A stretch of 64,000 nucleotides of DNA from Anatilimnocola floriformis (GCF_024256385.1 NZ_JAMLFW010000001.1:3782001-3846000), one strand, 5' to 3'; positions 17,638-25,634 are shown, counted from the first letter of the stretch. Made by a program: numbers and translations. The notes: a model not told the origin generated them from the letters alone.

Positions 17638-18510
17638 TCAGCCGTTCACAATCTCCCCACCATTCGGATGCAGCACCTGGCCCGTTAGGTACGATGAAGC
17701 CTCTGTAGCGAAAAACACAAAACAACTCGCGACTTCCGCCGGTTCACCGGCTCGTGCCATCGGCACGTCAGATCCAAATTTCTGCACCTTGTCTCTCGGG
17801 AAAGTCGAAGGAATCAGCGGTGTCCAGATCGGCCCCGGCGCCACGCCGTTTACCCGAATGCCCTTATCGACCAACTGCATCGCCAGCGAACGCGTAAACG
17901 TAACTATGGCACCTTTTGTCGATGAATAGTCTAACAACTCTGGGCTGCCGCGATACGCTGTGACTGAAGTGGTGTTAATAATCCGCGCCCCCTCCTGTAG
18001 ATGCGGCAACGCGGCCTTCGTCAAAAAGAACATACCGAAGATGTTCGTGCGGAACGTTCGCTCGAGTTGTTCCGCTGTGATGTCAGCGATCGATTTTTGC
18101 GGGTGCTGCTCGGCAGCGTTGTTCACGATGATATCGATCCGCCCAAACTTTTTGATTGTCGCATTCACCGCCCGCTGACAAATACTCTCCTTTCCGATGT
18201 CGCCGGCGATCAACAGGCAGTCGCGACCAAGGTCGTTAATCAGTCGCTCAGTCTCTTGTGCATCTTCGTGCTCATCGAGATACATCACGACCACTTTCGC
18301 GCCTTCTCGCGCAAACGCGATCGCCACCGCACGACCGATGCCACTGTCGCCGCCGGTAATGATTGCAACCTGATCATGTAGCTTTCCCGTTCCAGCGTTC
18401 GCGGGCCGATCGGCTTGCGGCAACGGTTTCATCTTCGCTTCGATGCCCGGTCGACGATTCTGATGTTGAGCGGGATGAATGGCCTGCTTCTGCTGTGTTT
18501 TCGCGGGCAT
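17638..18510 (-). CDS. short-chain dehydrogenase/reductase (stress-type SDR)
   Basis: 290 residues, ATG 18508-18510 with GGAG ten bases upstream. NAD(P)-binding 'AIITGGDSGIGRAVAIAFAR', 'IVNNAAEQHP', catalytic 'YSSTKGAIVTFTRSLA' with Tyr and Lys, and C-terminal 'ASSYLTGQVLHPNGGEIVNG'. The ~40-residue basic N-terminal extension before the Rossmann fold is typical of the YdaD/YhdF-like general-stress SDR group. Substrate unknown; cytosolic. Stop codon five bases from the end of the convergent methyltransferase remnant. Confidence 0.85.
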   Translation of the reverse strand: MPAKTQQKQAIHPAQHQNRRPGIEAKMKPLPQADRPANAGTGKLHDQVAIITGGDSGIGRAVAIAFAREGAKVVVMYLDEHEDAQETERLINDLGRDCLLIAGDIGKESICQRAVNATIKKFGRIDIIVNNAAEQHPQKSIADITAEQLERTFRTNIFGMFFLTKAALPHLQEGARIINTTSVTAYRGSPELLDYSSTKGAIVTFTRSLAMQLVDKGIRVNGVAPGPIWTPLIPSTFPRDKVQKFGSDVPMARAGEPAEVASCFVFFATEASSYLTGQVLHPNGGEIVNG

Positions 18511-18766
18511 TGCTGCTTGTCTCCAATGCAAGTAGGGGGCGAAGTCACAGGTGTAGCGGCAAAATGCGTGCCGCTATCCGTTCGTCAAATTGGAGAAACC
18601 TCTTCGTTCAACGGAGCTACTAGCGCGCTCAACTGCCGCCCACCCAGCAACGTTAATTCTGAACAATTCTTTCCCTGATTCTCAAAACAGCGATTGATGT
18701 TCTTCCGAACTCATTGCTCATGTGTGTATGTCCGCAGGACGGATTACCAAACACGGAGCACGAACC

Positions 18767-19009
18767 ATGAGCAGCGAACGAAAGAGCGGGGCGGTCAATC
18801 AGAAGGCATTTGACAAGGTCATTCGCGACAATCTTTCGCCGGAGGGCACAGCCGCATTGGTGATGGCGTTGCAACCAGCCGGATCGGTTCCGACTACGAC
18901 GCGTGAAGGTGAACGGGCGATCGATGAGGTTCTTTGGTTCCGCGACACGCTGCTCGACATGATCGGCGTGGAGACCTTCAACCGAACCATGGATGAACTC
19001 GGGTTCTAA
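18767..19009 (+). CDS. small conserved-looking hypothetical protein
   Basis: 80 residues from ATG 18767 with ACGGAG eight bases ahead. 'VNQKAFDKVIRDNLSPEGTA' and 'AIDEVLWFRDTLLDMIGVET' are amphipathic helices. Clean protein-like composition with unbroken frame. No family named. Followed after 87 bp by the HARE-HTH gene on the same strand, possibly co-transcribed. Confidence 0.55.
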   Translation: MSSERKSGAVNQKAFDKVIRDNLSPEGTAALVMALQPAGSVPTTTREGERAIDEVLWFRDTLLDMIGVETFNRTMDELGF

Positions 19010-19096
19010 GCCGAAACGCCCACGTGGGCGTCGCTCGGCGGTGGTTCGCCGGGCCTGATGATGGCAGCCGATCCATCCCGAACCAAGGAACGAACG

Positions 19097-19558
19097 ATGT
19101 CCAAGAAAACCAGCTCGAAGACCGCTACCAAGAAGAGCACGAAGAAGGCCGCGCCGAAGAAGACCGCGCCGCCTGTGGCAACGCCCAAGCCCGGCGAATG
19201 CCCCAAGGGTGGCTCGCACGAATGGACTGAGGAAGGCACCGAGACTTACTGCTCGAAGTGCAAGGAACCAAAGGTGGCGAAGTCCAAGCGAGCCGCCAAG
19301 GAAAGGTCCGCGAAGCCGGCGAAGAAGGTAAAGCTATCCGCCCTCGACGCCGCGGCCCAGGTTCTCGAATCCAGCGAGCAGCCCATGAACGCGAAGGCGA
19401 TGATCGAAGCCTTGGCGACGAAGGGCCTCTGGTCGAGTCCCCGCGGCAAGACGCCCCACGCTACGCTTTACAGCGCGATTATTCGCGAGATCTCGGTGAA
19501 GGGGAAGGAATCCCGGTTCAAGAAGAAGGACCGGGGGAGCTTCGCATTCAACGGGTAA
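19097..19558 (+). CDS. HARE-HTH domain protein with Lys/Ala tail and Cys knuckle
   Basis: 153 residues from ATG 19097 (AAGGA ten bases upstream). Residues 1-35 are a Lys/Ala/Thr-rich histone-like tail. Then comes a Cys/His knuckle ('ECPKGGSHEW', 'YCSKCKEPK') and a second basic stretch. The C-terminal ~75 residues form a winged helix: 'ALDAAAQVLESSEQPMNAKA', 'HATLYSAIIREISVKGKESR', 'FKKKDRGSFAFNG'. This matches the HARE-HTH (HB1/ASXL) fold, a DNA-associated domain found in RNA polymerase delta and chromatin proteins. Likely a nucleoid or transcription-associated protein. Its 3' end is duplicated at 25.4 kb. Confidence 0.75.
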   Translation: MSKKTSSKTATKKSTKKAAPKKTAPPVATPKPGECPKGGSHEWTEEGTETYCSKCKEPKVAKSKRAAKERSAKPAKKVKLSALDAAAQVLESSEQPMNAKAMIEALATKGLWSSPRGKTPHATLYSAIIREISVKGKESRFKKKDRGSFAFNG

Positions 19559-19570
19559 AACGTTGGCCAC

Positions 19571-19605
19571 ACGACGCCGCACGTTTGCCGCGTGCGGACG
19601 TTTTG
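19571..19605 (+). terminator. Rho-independent terminator of the HARE-HTH gene
   Basis: CCGCACG (19577-19583) pairs with CGTGCGG (19591-19597), extended by ACG/CGT, with TTTT at 19601-19604. Its counterpart after the remnant at 25.4 kb keeps the pairing despite base changes. Confidence 0.8.
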
Positions 19606-19953
19606 TCGTTGGTGGGCCGAGTTCCCGCGCTCCGGGGTCGTCGCAATCGCGGGCCACTAGCGCAAAGACACGGGCGGCGCTGGTGTTTGCCCGAGAGAAT
19701 GTGCAGCGATCCGCTGACTTACTTTCCCAAGTCTCTGAAGCGTTCATACGACTGATTCAGTGGGTGCGTTTCCTTCCTACCTTCGATCATTGTCGCGCAC
19801 CACTCTGCTAAGCGCAAACCGAGTCTGCGAGATGCATTCAGCTCCCGATCCTCATTCGGTTGCCCGTCGACAACTGCGGTGTAATGAGCGGAGAACTTAA
19901 CGCCCGTGTAGTCGGTCGGGTGCGCGGGATTCGCGGGTCATAGCCCGATTATA
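19606..19953. other. intergenic region, nothing recognised
   Basis: The first ~80 bp (to about 19680) belong to the segment duplicated at 25.5 kb (TTGGTGGGCC, GGGCCACT, GCGCAAAG). The rest has no supported feature. Confidence 0.4.
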
Positions 19954-20172
19954 TCAGGCCCGCTTGTGCGTCGCATTGTGCTGGGCGATTGCCGCCAAAA
20001 CCCCAACCCGCGCGGTGTGCTCGTCGGAGTGCGGAATGGAATTGCGAAATGCTTCGCAGACTGGACACCACCACTCGCCCCAGAAGCCTGGCCGGCCAAC
20101 CATCAAACGAACAACGTATGCCAGATCGCCTACCTCTGCCGTGTAGGTGTCCTTCCTGTGCTCGAGAGTCAT
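19954..20172 (-). CDS. small Cys/His protein
   Basis: 72 residues: 'VGRPGFWGEWWCPVCEAFRN' and 'DEHTARVGVLAAIAQHNATH'. A CPVC pair plus a His-containing helix could make a mononuclear zinc site. No paralogue seen in the window. Weak ribosome site. Plausible but unproven gene. Confidence 0.45.
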   Translation of the reverse strand: MTLEHRKDTYTAEVGDLAYVVRLMVGRPGFWGEWWCPVCEAFRNSIPHSDEHTARVGVLAAIAQHNATHKRA

Positions 20173-20353
20173 CGCGCCAACCCGTTCAAGTTATAGAACT
20201 GCCGCAATTCAGCGGCGTATCGGGATGGAACGGATCGTAGATCGCCGGAAGGTTTCGATCAGTACGATTACAGACAATACCGACAAAAAATATGCCGGTG
20301 CCAAAACATGACCCATACTTCGGCGTGGAAAGACATCTGCCCCTGCTCTCCGC

Positions 20354-20380
20354 CCCCAGCATTTGCCCTGCTGGGGTTTT
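20354..20380 (+). terminator. Rho-independent terminator-like hairpin
   Basis: CCCCAGCA (20354-20361) pairs perfectly with TGCTGGGG (20369-20376) and is followed by TTTT. No intact plus-strand gene lies directly upstream, so it may belong to a lost gene or insulate the downstream leader C. Confidence 0.65.
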
Positions 20381-20454
20381 CTATGCGCAACCCGCATGTG
20401 TCAGGCAATTACCTTGCGTTCCCGTCGTTTCGTGGGACGATGCAGCCACAACCT

Positions 20455-20511
20455 ATTCGCTGCGGGCCGCTGATTCGTGTTTGGCCCCTCGCCCCGAATT
20501 CTTTGCCGGGG
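20455..20511 (+). promoter_or_regulatory. conserved 5' leader, copy C
   Basis: ATTCGCTGCGGGCCGCTGAT, TTTGGCCCCTCGCCCC, GAATTCTTTGCCGGGG, ending eight bases before ATG 20520. Here the leader precedes a zinc-ribbon gene, not family X, so the element is not tied to one protein family. Confidence 0.75.
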
Positions 20512-20519
20512 ATCGAGTA

Positions 20520-20690
20520 ATGCAGGATGCGCCAGTTTGCCCGAAGTGCGGCTCCCACGAAATCGCTGTGTTTGAGCGGGACAGGCTCAAAGCCGAAGCT
20601 GCTGGCGAAAAGCTGCCGGAAGGGGCTTCTAGTGTTTGCCAGTGCATTCCCTGCGGTGCGATGTTCACTCGCCGCGCCGCCGAAGATTAG
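20520..20690 (+). CDS. small zinc-ribbon protein
   Basis: 56 residues from ATG 20520, directly after leader copy C. 'DAPVCPKCGSHEIAVFERDR' and 'VCQCIPCGAMFTRRA' form a two-knuckle zinc ribbon (C-x2-C ... C-x-C-x2-C). Intact relative of the frameshifted copy at 10103. Probably cytosolic; binding partner unknown. The 3' end overlaps the convergent PAS fragment by 26 bp. Confidence 0.65.
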   Translation: MQDAPVCPKCGSHEIAVFERDRLKAEAAGEKLPEGASSVCQCIPCGAMFTRRAAED

Positions 20691-20874
20691 CGGTTTGGCC
20701 GGTGAGGAATTTGGGGGCATGCTGCGAAAAGACAAACTCGACATACGGTTGGGCGAAGAATTCAGACTTGCGGTAGCCCAGAACGCGGGTGAAGCTGGGG
20801 TTCACTTGCTTAAAACACCCATCAAGGCCGGCCAAGCTGTGTAGATCTCGTGAAACTTCGAAGAAGGTTGGCAT
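20665..20874 (-). pseudogene. PAS-domain fragment of a sensor protein
   Basis: 69 residues: 'FFEVSRDLHSLAGLDGCFKQ', 'VNPSFTRVLGYRKSEFFAQP', 'YVEFVFSQHAPKF'. This is the N-terminal two thirds of a PAS domain as found at the start of planctomycete hybrid kinases. It is then lost into unrelated sequence and a stop. No kinase part nearby. A relic. Confidence 0.55.
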
Positions 20875-21010
20875 TAGTCACTTCCGTGAGACGTCGCAAT
20901 GAATTCAGATCCTACCCAATCCGCCGAGGTAACTATTGCAACGAGGAGATAATCGTCTTTCGAATGACTCGGAATGGCGGACCGAGTGCTGGCATAGCCG
21001 CCGTTTTCGA

Positions 21011-21208
21011 TTAGACGTTCAATCCCGTGGCGTCTCTGCCGGCAAATACTGCGTGAACACCGCACCGCATTTTTTTGCACTGCTGCAAGGTGTTGACTTT
21101 CGTAGTCCGAAACGGTTCTCCTTCCGGCTGTAGCCAAGGGACGGTAGCGATTTGGCTCAGGTTAATGTCGCAACAGACAGGACATTGGAGAATGTCGGAT
21201 ATTGGCAT
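21011..21208 (-). CDS. small zinc-ribbon-like protein
   Basis: 65 residues. 'SDILQCPVCCDINLSQIATV' at the N-terminus and 'TLQQCKKMRCGVHAVFAGRD' later, so two Cys pairs as in the neighbouring mini zinc ribbons. The C-terminus may be frameshifted. Unknown function. Confidence 0.4.
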   Translation of the reverse strand: MPISDILQCPVCCDINLSQIATVPWLQPEGEPFRTTKVNTLQQCKKMRCGVHAVFAGRDATGLNV

Positions 21209-21310
21209 ACGTTCAGCTTAATGGTTTAACAACTCGCGGCGGCGATAAATGCCCGAAGTGCGTTGCGAATACGCTGATTCACCAGAATTTTTGTAGCTAG
21301 CGCTGGCAGA

Positions 21311-21627
21311 CTATGGTGACGATAGAGCATTGACGAGTGTGCAACACTCTTCGGTATGCAAACACGCTCCGTCAGCGCTCACTCGCATCGATTTGCTTGC
21401 GCGTGCTCCACAGCTAGTGCATTGGCGCATTTCAGGTCGCTTCGATAATGCGCAGCACTTCCCACACCGCCCCCAGATATTCGGCCAAGCCAAGTAACGA
21501 ATGGCCACGCAAAGTAACGGCCTAGCGAGAAATACGTGGGTGGACCCGGTACCATTGCTAGATTGTACTCCGGCTTGAACTTGCATTGCGCCGCGTATGT
21601 ACTAAATCGCTCGGCGCAAACTTTCAT
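21311..21627 (-). pseudogene. possible frameshifted Cys-rich small gene
   Basis: From ATG 21625-21627 one frame gives 'AQCKFKPEYNLAMVPGPPTY' and 'FAWPFVTWLG'. A neighbouring frame then gives 'RCGKCCALSKRPEMRQCTSC' and 'CLHTEECC', a zinc-binding pattern. A single indel near 21470 would join them. Weak evidence; no paralogue in the window. Confidence 0.25.
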
Positions 21628-21648
21628 CTCCTTGTGGCCTCCGCCGAG

Positions 21649-21915
21649 CTACATTTCGTTCTTCAGGCCGGTCAAGATACCGGCTTTGGCGTCCGTTAGT
21701 GAATCCGCAATACCCTCTGGCGGTGATGTGATGTGCATCATCGCAGTTTTTTCGCGTCTCCAGAGAAAGCGATGGTTGAGGGTGAGAATGACTGCAGCGC
21801 GCCGCGACGTAACTCGATCGATCAACTCCACTCGCTCGGGAAGATCGGAAGGCGTTATCCAGATAAAACGAACCTCAGGGTCACAAATTCTCGGTTCTAT
21901 TTTGTTTCGCCGCAT
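21649..21915 (-). CDS. small protein, family X (copy 4)
   Basis: 88 residues from ATG 21913-21915, chosen because leader copy D ends ten bases upstream. 'VRFIWITPSDLPERVELIDR', 'RRAAVILTLN', 'FLWRREKTAMMHITSPPEGI', 'SLTDAKAGILTGL' follow the family X order along the whole length. An earlier in-frame ATG (21954) would start inside the leader. Unknown function. Confidence 0.65.
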   Translation of the reverse strand: MRRNKIEPRICDPEVRFIWITPSDLPERVELIDRVTSRRAAVILTLNHRFLWRREKTAMMHITSPPEGIADSLTDAKAGILTGLKNEM

Positions 21916-21924
21916 GAATTGAAG

Positions 21925-21978
21925 CCCCGTAGAAAATTCGGAGCGAGGGGCCAAAGAGTTCAGCGGCCCGCGGCGAAT
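21925..21978 (-). promoter_or_regulatory. conserved 5' leader, copy D
   Basis: Minus strand: ATTCGCCGCGGGCCGCTGAA, TTTGGCCCCTCGC, CCGAATTTTCTACGGGG, ending nine bases before ATG 21915. The most diverged of the four copies, yet GGGCC/GGCCC and the closing purine-rich box remain. Confidence 0.7.
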
Positions 21979-22310
21979 AGATAATCCCCGAACATGGAAG
22001 CAGGGGGTGTACCTGGAAGTTTAGCAGATGCTGTGCCGTTTTTCGTGACCGGCTTCGCCAGCGTATGATCTCGCTTCGGCGCAACAGCGGGCGGCGGAAA
22101 ACTTCCAAGGACCATAACTCACAACGCAGCTCTTCGCCCGCGGCTTTTTCATTCGCTGAACCAGCCGGTTTGTGCCATGATCGCGCCTGAGCTAGACTGC
22201 CGAGGCATCCAGCTTCTCTCTGCAACGGTCAGGTTCCGCTTCTCTCTTCGGCGCTTACTTTTCGCGTCGATCCATTGACCGCAGTGACGACAACTCAGAA
22301 AGGTCACCGT

Positions 22311-23927
22311 ATGTCTCGCTCGTTGCCATTTGTGCTTCTGCTGCTCACTTCGATGGCTGGCTATGCGAGCGCGCAGAACCAACTGACCGCCAAAAAGCCC
22401 AACATCGTCGTCATCATGGCGGACGACGTCGGTATCTGGAATCTCAGCGCCTATCACCGGGGGATGATGGGCGGACGAACTCCCAACATCGATCGAATCG
22501 CGAAAGAAGGCGCACTGTTCACTGACTATTACGGGCAACAATCCTGCACGGCGGGACGGGCTGCTTTCATCCTTGGTCAGACACCATTCCGCACCGGACT
22601 TCTCAACGTCGGAATGCCTGCCGCCAAGCAGGGGCTGCAGGACAAAGACCCGACGATTGCTGATCTGCTGAAACCGCTGGGATATGCCACGGCGCAAATT
22701 GGCAAGAATCATCTTGGTGACCGCAACGAATACTTGCCGACCGTCCACGGGTTCGACGAGTTCTACGGCATCCTCTATCACCTAAACGCGATGGAAGAGC
22801 CGTACCAGGAGGACTACCCGAAGAGTGCCGGGTTCCGCGAACGCTTTGGGCCGCGCAACATTGTCGATACCAAAGCCATGGATGTTGACGACGCTACGAC
22901 AGACCCGCGTTGGGGGAAGGTCGGCAAGCAAAAGATCACTGACGGCGGGCCGCTACCGCCACATCCGAACCTGGATCCAGCTGCAAAAGTAAACATGGAA
23001 GAGATTGAACCCGAATTGGTTCGCCGTTCGCTCGATTTCATTGATCGCTCAGTAAAGGCAAACAAGCCATTCTTTCTCTGGCACAACGCAACGCGGTGCC
23101 ATGTGTGGACCCACCTATCGAAGAAGTGGAAGGACAAGAGCGGCTTCGGACTTTTTGCCGATGCGATGCTGGAGTTAGATTGGGAAGTCGGAGAGCTTCT
23201 CAAGAAGCTGGACGATCTCGGAATTGCCGATAACACCATCGTGCTGTTCACAAGCGACAACGGCGCGGAAATTTTCAGTTGGCCAGACGGCGGCAATCAC
23301 CCGTTCCGTGGTGAGAAGGGCACGACCTTTGAAGGCGGCTTCCGCGTGCCAATGCTGGCGAAGTGGCCCGGCACGATCAAGCCGGGCACGATTGTCAACG
23401 ACATCATGTCAGCGGAAGACTGGATGCCCACGCTAGTGGCCGCAGCGGGCGAACCAGATGTGAAGAGCAAGCTGCTGAAGGGTTACAAGGCTGGCGAGAA
23501 GACGTTCAAGAATCATCTGGACGGTTACAACTTCATGCCGTTCTTCAAAGGCGACGTAGCAGAAGGGCCACGCAAAGAGTTCTTCTACTTTAGCGACAAT
23601 GCCGACCTGATGGCCGTGCGCTACGAGGCGTGGAAGCTGAGTTTCAAAACCATCAAAGGCAACCTGTTCACCGGCAAAGAGGATTCCACGAACGTGCCGC
23701 TAGTAACTAACCTTCGGCAAGACCCGTGGGAGCGGTATCAAGACGAAGGCATGTTGTACGGTCGCTGGTGGGGCGAGAAGCTGTGGACGATGGTGCCCGC
23801 AGTGCAAATCGTGGGCGGGTATCTCAAGACGTTTGAAGAGTATCCACCCAGCCAAAAATCTGGCTCACTAAGCGTGACGCGTTTTCTGGAAGCCATACAG
23901 TCCGGAACCGCTGGCGGCGGAAAATAG
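22311..23927 (+). CDS. exported arylsulfatase
   Basis: 538 residues from ATG 22311 (AAAGG seven bases upstream), opening with a signal peptide ('FVLLLLTSMAGYASAQ'). 'KPNIVVIMADDVGIWNLSAY' supplies metal ligands. 'CTAGRAAFILGQTPFRTG' is the formylglycine site with Cys 79 in the C-x-A-x-R form. 'GKNHLGDRNEYLPTVHGFDE', 'FTSDNGAEIFSWPDGGNHPF' and 'RGEKGTTFEGGFRVPMLAKW' complete the site. Periplasmic or secreted hydrolase of sulfate esters. The size and the C-terminal 'KSGSLSVTRFLEAI' suggest the arylsulfatase A-like subgroup. Followed by a terminator. Confidence 0.92.
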   Translation: MSRSLPFVLLLLTSMAGYASAQNQLTAKKPNIVVIMADDVGIWNLSAYHRGMMGGRTPNIDRIAKEGALFTDYYGQQSCTAGRAAFILGQTPFRTGLLNVGMPAAKQGLQDKDPTIADLLKPLGYATAQIGKNHLGDRNEYLPTVHGFDEFYGILYHLNAMEEPYQEDYPKSAGFRERFGPRNIVDTKAMDVDDATTDPRWGKVGKQKITDGGPLPPHPNLDPAAKVNMEEIEPELVRRSLDFIDRSVKANKPFFLWHNATRCHVWTHLSKKWKDKSGFGLFADAMLELDWEVGELLKKLDDLGIADNTIVLFTSDNGAEIFSWPDGGNHPFRGEKGTTFEGGFRVPMLAKWPGTIKPGTIVNDIMSAEDWMPTLVAAAGEPDVKSKLLKGYKAGEKTFKNHLDGYNFMPFFKGDVAEGPRKEFFYFSDNADLMAVRYEAWKLSFKTIKGNLFTGKEDSTNVPLVTNLRQDPWERYQDEGMLYGRWWGEKLWTMVPAVQIVGGYLKTFEEYPPSQKSGSLSVTRFLEAIQSGTAGGGK

Positions 23928-24002
23928 AATTAGGGAATCAGAGCCTTACTGACGATAGTTGTCAGTGGGCACCCTGCCGGTCTTAATCGGCCAATGTGCC
24001 CA

Positions 24003-24034
24003 GCCCAACGCACTGCCCCGCGTTGGGCTTTTTT
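24003..24034 (+). terminator. Rho-independent terminator of the arylsulfatase gene
   Basis: GCCCAACGC (24003-24011) pairs with GCGTTGGGC (24020-24028), followed by TTTTTT. Confidence 0.9.
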
Positions 24035-24044
24035 ATGCACTTAA

Positions 24045-24242
24045 CTATCTCAAAATCACACCGGCGGAGGTTCCGGCTTTAACCTGATCCGCGATCGCTC
24101 GTAGCATTTCCTCCCGAGATTCGTTTTCAGAATCAGCTGGGTCACCGTGAAGGTGCAATGCAGCGCGATAATCGTGAATCAACGCATTGCGGTCATAAAG
24201 CAGCGATAGCTGCACGTCATGCTCGCGTTCTGTTCTGGTCAT
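24045..24242 (-). CDS. small protein, family Y (copy 2)
   Basis: 65 residues, ATG with GAGAGG five bases upstream. 'DRNALIHDYRAALHLHGDPA' and 'DSENESREEMLRAIAD' are the conserved core shared with 15550-15765. As in the first cluster it lies downstream of a SlyD-like gene on the same strand, so the FKBP-family Y pairing is repeated at both loci. Function unknown. Confidence 0.7.
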   Translation of the reverse strand: MTRTEREHDVQLSLLYDRNALIHDYRAALHLHGDPADSENESREEMLRAIADQVKAGTSAGVILR

Positions 24243-24418
24243 AGAGACCTCTCTTTCATTTATCTAAACCTTACGCACCGAGTGAGCGAAAGGACGGAAC
24301 CTAGCCAAGATCGCGGCAAGTACCACTGTCCCACCAGCCCAACGGCCAGAGGGTTTCCCCAATTTTGGAGCGTCAGGGGGTGGGACAGTCAGTCACTTGG
24401 CGGCACACCGGCACTACG

Positions 24419-24901
24419 TCAGGCTTCCCCACCTAAATCGAATTGCGGCTTCGACGAATTTGTCTCAGAGGATGAATCGACGGAGACAATGTATACCGCA
24501 AGATTCGCCTGACGGCCGGCACGTGGATGGTTACCATCCACGAGAACGGACCGTGCATTTAGTTTGACGATGCGGACCTTATGGCCGCGCATGAAGTCAG
24601 AACTCTTCGGAGTCAGCAACATTCCCATTCTTGGTGATCGCTTCGTGTGGAGGCTGCGTCGAGATATTTTTCGAATTAGCCGAGACTGCACCTCGCCGTA
24701 TGCTTGAGCGGGCGGCAGGGCCACGCATTTTTGCTCGCCTGGTTGCATACCGATGACAAACTGACTTAGTCCAGGCAGGACATGATCGCTGCCGATGATG
24801 AATTCCAGTACTCGAGGCTGCGACGATCGTGGATCGTGTTCACGGGCATCGTGCATGTGTGTGTATCGAATACGGACTCGGTCACCAATCTGCGCACTCA
24901 T
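24419..24901 (-). CDS. SlyD-like FKBP peptidyl-prolyl cis-trans isomerase
   Basis: 160 residues, ATG 24899-24901 after GGGAG. FKBP strand 'IGDRVRIRYTHMHDA', 'VLEFIIGSDHVLPGLSQFVI', 'GMQPGEQKCVALPPAQAYGE', then the insert-in-flap chaperone domain ending 'LVDGNHPRAGRQANLAVYIV'. Longer basic loops ('SRRSLHTKRSP') differ from SlyD of enterobacteria, and no His-rich tail is present. Likely cytosolic folding catalyst. Upstream element R2 resembles the region in front of the histidine kinase at 1-581. Intact relative of 16572-17009. Confidence 0.85.
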   Translation of the reverse strand: MSAQIGDRVRIRYTHMHDAREHDPRSSQPRVLEFIIGSDHVLPGLSQFVIGMQPGEQKCVALPPAQAYGEVQSRLIRKISRRSLHTKRSPRMGMLLTPKSSDFMRGHKVRIVKLNARSVLVDGNHPRAGRQANLAVYIVSVDSSSETNSSKPQFDLGGEA

Positions 24902-25354
24902 GTTTCCACTCCCTTAGATTGCATCTAACCCGAGGTATCACGCCTCAAAAGGGCTTGGTGACTCGAGATGCACAAAAAGCACCGCCGACAGCGGACCGGC
25001 TGAAAAATAAGAGCCCTCGGAAAAGCGATGATTCCGATGGCAGATAAGAGAGGCCATTCGGCCTGTTCGCATGTGAATTGTACCGCGTTGTGGTGCAAGA
25101 AGTGGTTTAAACTTGCGAGTTGGTGTGAAATGACCTTTTCTGAATAGCGTGCCCCATTTCTGCTAACTTGCTGCTCGCTTCAGCGAAGCAATCACAATAG
25201 AGATCCTTCCGGCGAAATCCTCGTGTTGCGACAACCCCAGCAGAATGATCAGCGCCACGATCCCGTCGTTTCGCTCCCGGTTCGACTTTACCCATCTGGC
25301 CACTGTTCGTTTCCATACTCAAACACGAACAGCCCCCCAGTGCATTCGACGTGC
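24902..25354. other. intergenic region with element R2
   Basis: Contains promoter-like element R2 (25040-25100). A 71-residue minus-strand frame (25107-25322) is open but has no paralogue or motif, and I do not call it a gene. Confidence 0.35.
25040..25100 (-). promoter_or_regulatory. promoter/leader element R2 upstream of the FKBP gene
   Basis: Minus strand: GGTACAAT with -10-like TACAAT (plus 25077-25082), then GGCCGAATGGCC and TATCTG (plus 25041-25046). Same order as R1 at 680-745. Confidence 0.45.
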
Positions 25355-25447
25355 TGCTACAGTGCGATCATCCGCGAGATCTCGGTGAAGGAGAAAGAAT
25401 CTCGTTTCAAAATGACCGAACGAGGCAACTTCGCGTTCAACGGATAG
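25355..25447 (+). pseudogene. 3' remnant of a HARE-HTH gene
   Basis: Encodes 'CYSAIIREISVKEKESRFKM' then 'TERGNFAFNG' and a stop, almost identical to the last 30 residues of the HARE-HTH protein at 19097-19558 ('LYSAIIREISVKGKESRFKK'). Nothing upstream matches the rest of that gene. The downstream ~110 bp, including the terminator, is duplicated too. Confidence 0.75.
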
Positions 25448-25465
25448 ACCGGAGGCAACCGGTTT

Positions 25466-25505
25466 GCCCACGAACGCCCCACGTTTGCCGCGTGTGGGCG
25501 TTTTG
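25466..25505 (+). terminator. terminator copied with the HARE-HTH remnant
   Basis: CCCCACG/CGTGTGGG stem with a one-base bulge, extended by ACG/CGT and followed by TTTT (25501-25504). Same position after the stop as at 19571-19605. Confidence 0.7.
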
Positions 25506-25634
25506 TCGTTGGTGGGCCACCTTCCCGCGTTCCGGGTTCGTCGCGGACCTGGGCCACTGGCGCAAAGCCCTGTGCTAACTGCCAGAAGACTTGTCGCGGA
25601 AAATTCTTCCGCACGATATGTTGGCGGCGCAGTG

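Noticed and set aside
18721-18750. Similarity of CATGTGTGTAT..CGGA..ACCAA to the start region of the FKBP genes
   Set aside because: Too short and not continued on either side; likely chance.
10305-21978. Integron-like cassette array (many small genes with repeats between)
   Set aside because: The repeats lack the inverted GTTRRRY/RYYYAAC ends of attC sites, genes lie on both strands, and no integron-type integrase is near.
22149-22781. 210-residue minus-strand open frame over the start of the arylsulfatase
   Set aside because: Covers the signal peptide and active site of a certain gene on the other strand.
25107-25322. 71-residue minus-strand open frame
   Set aside because: No paralogue, no motif, no ribosome site; kept out of the gene list.
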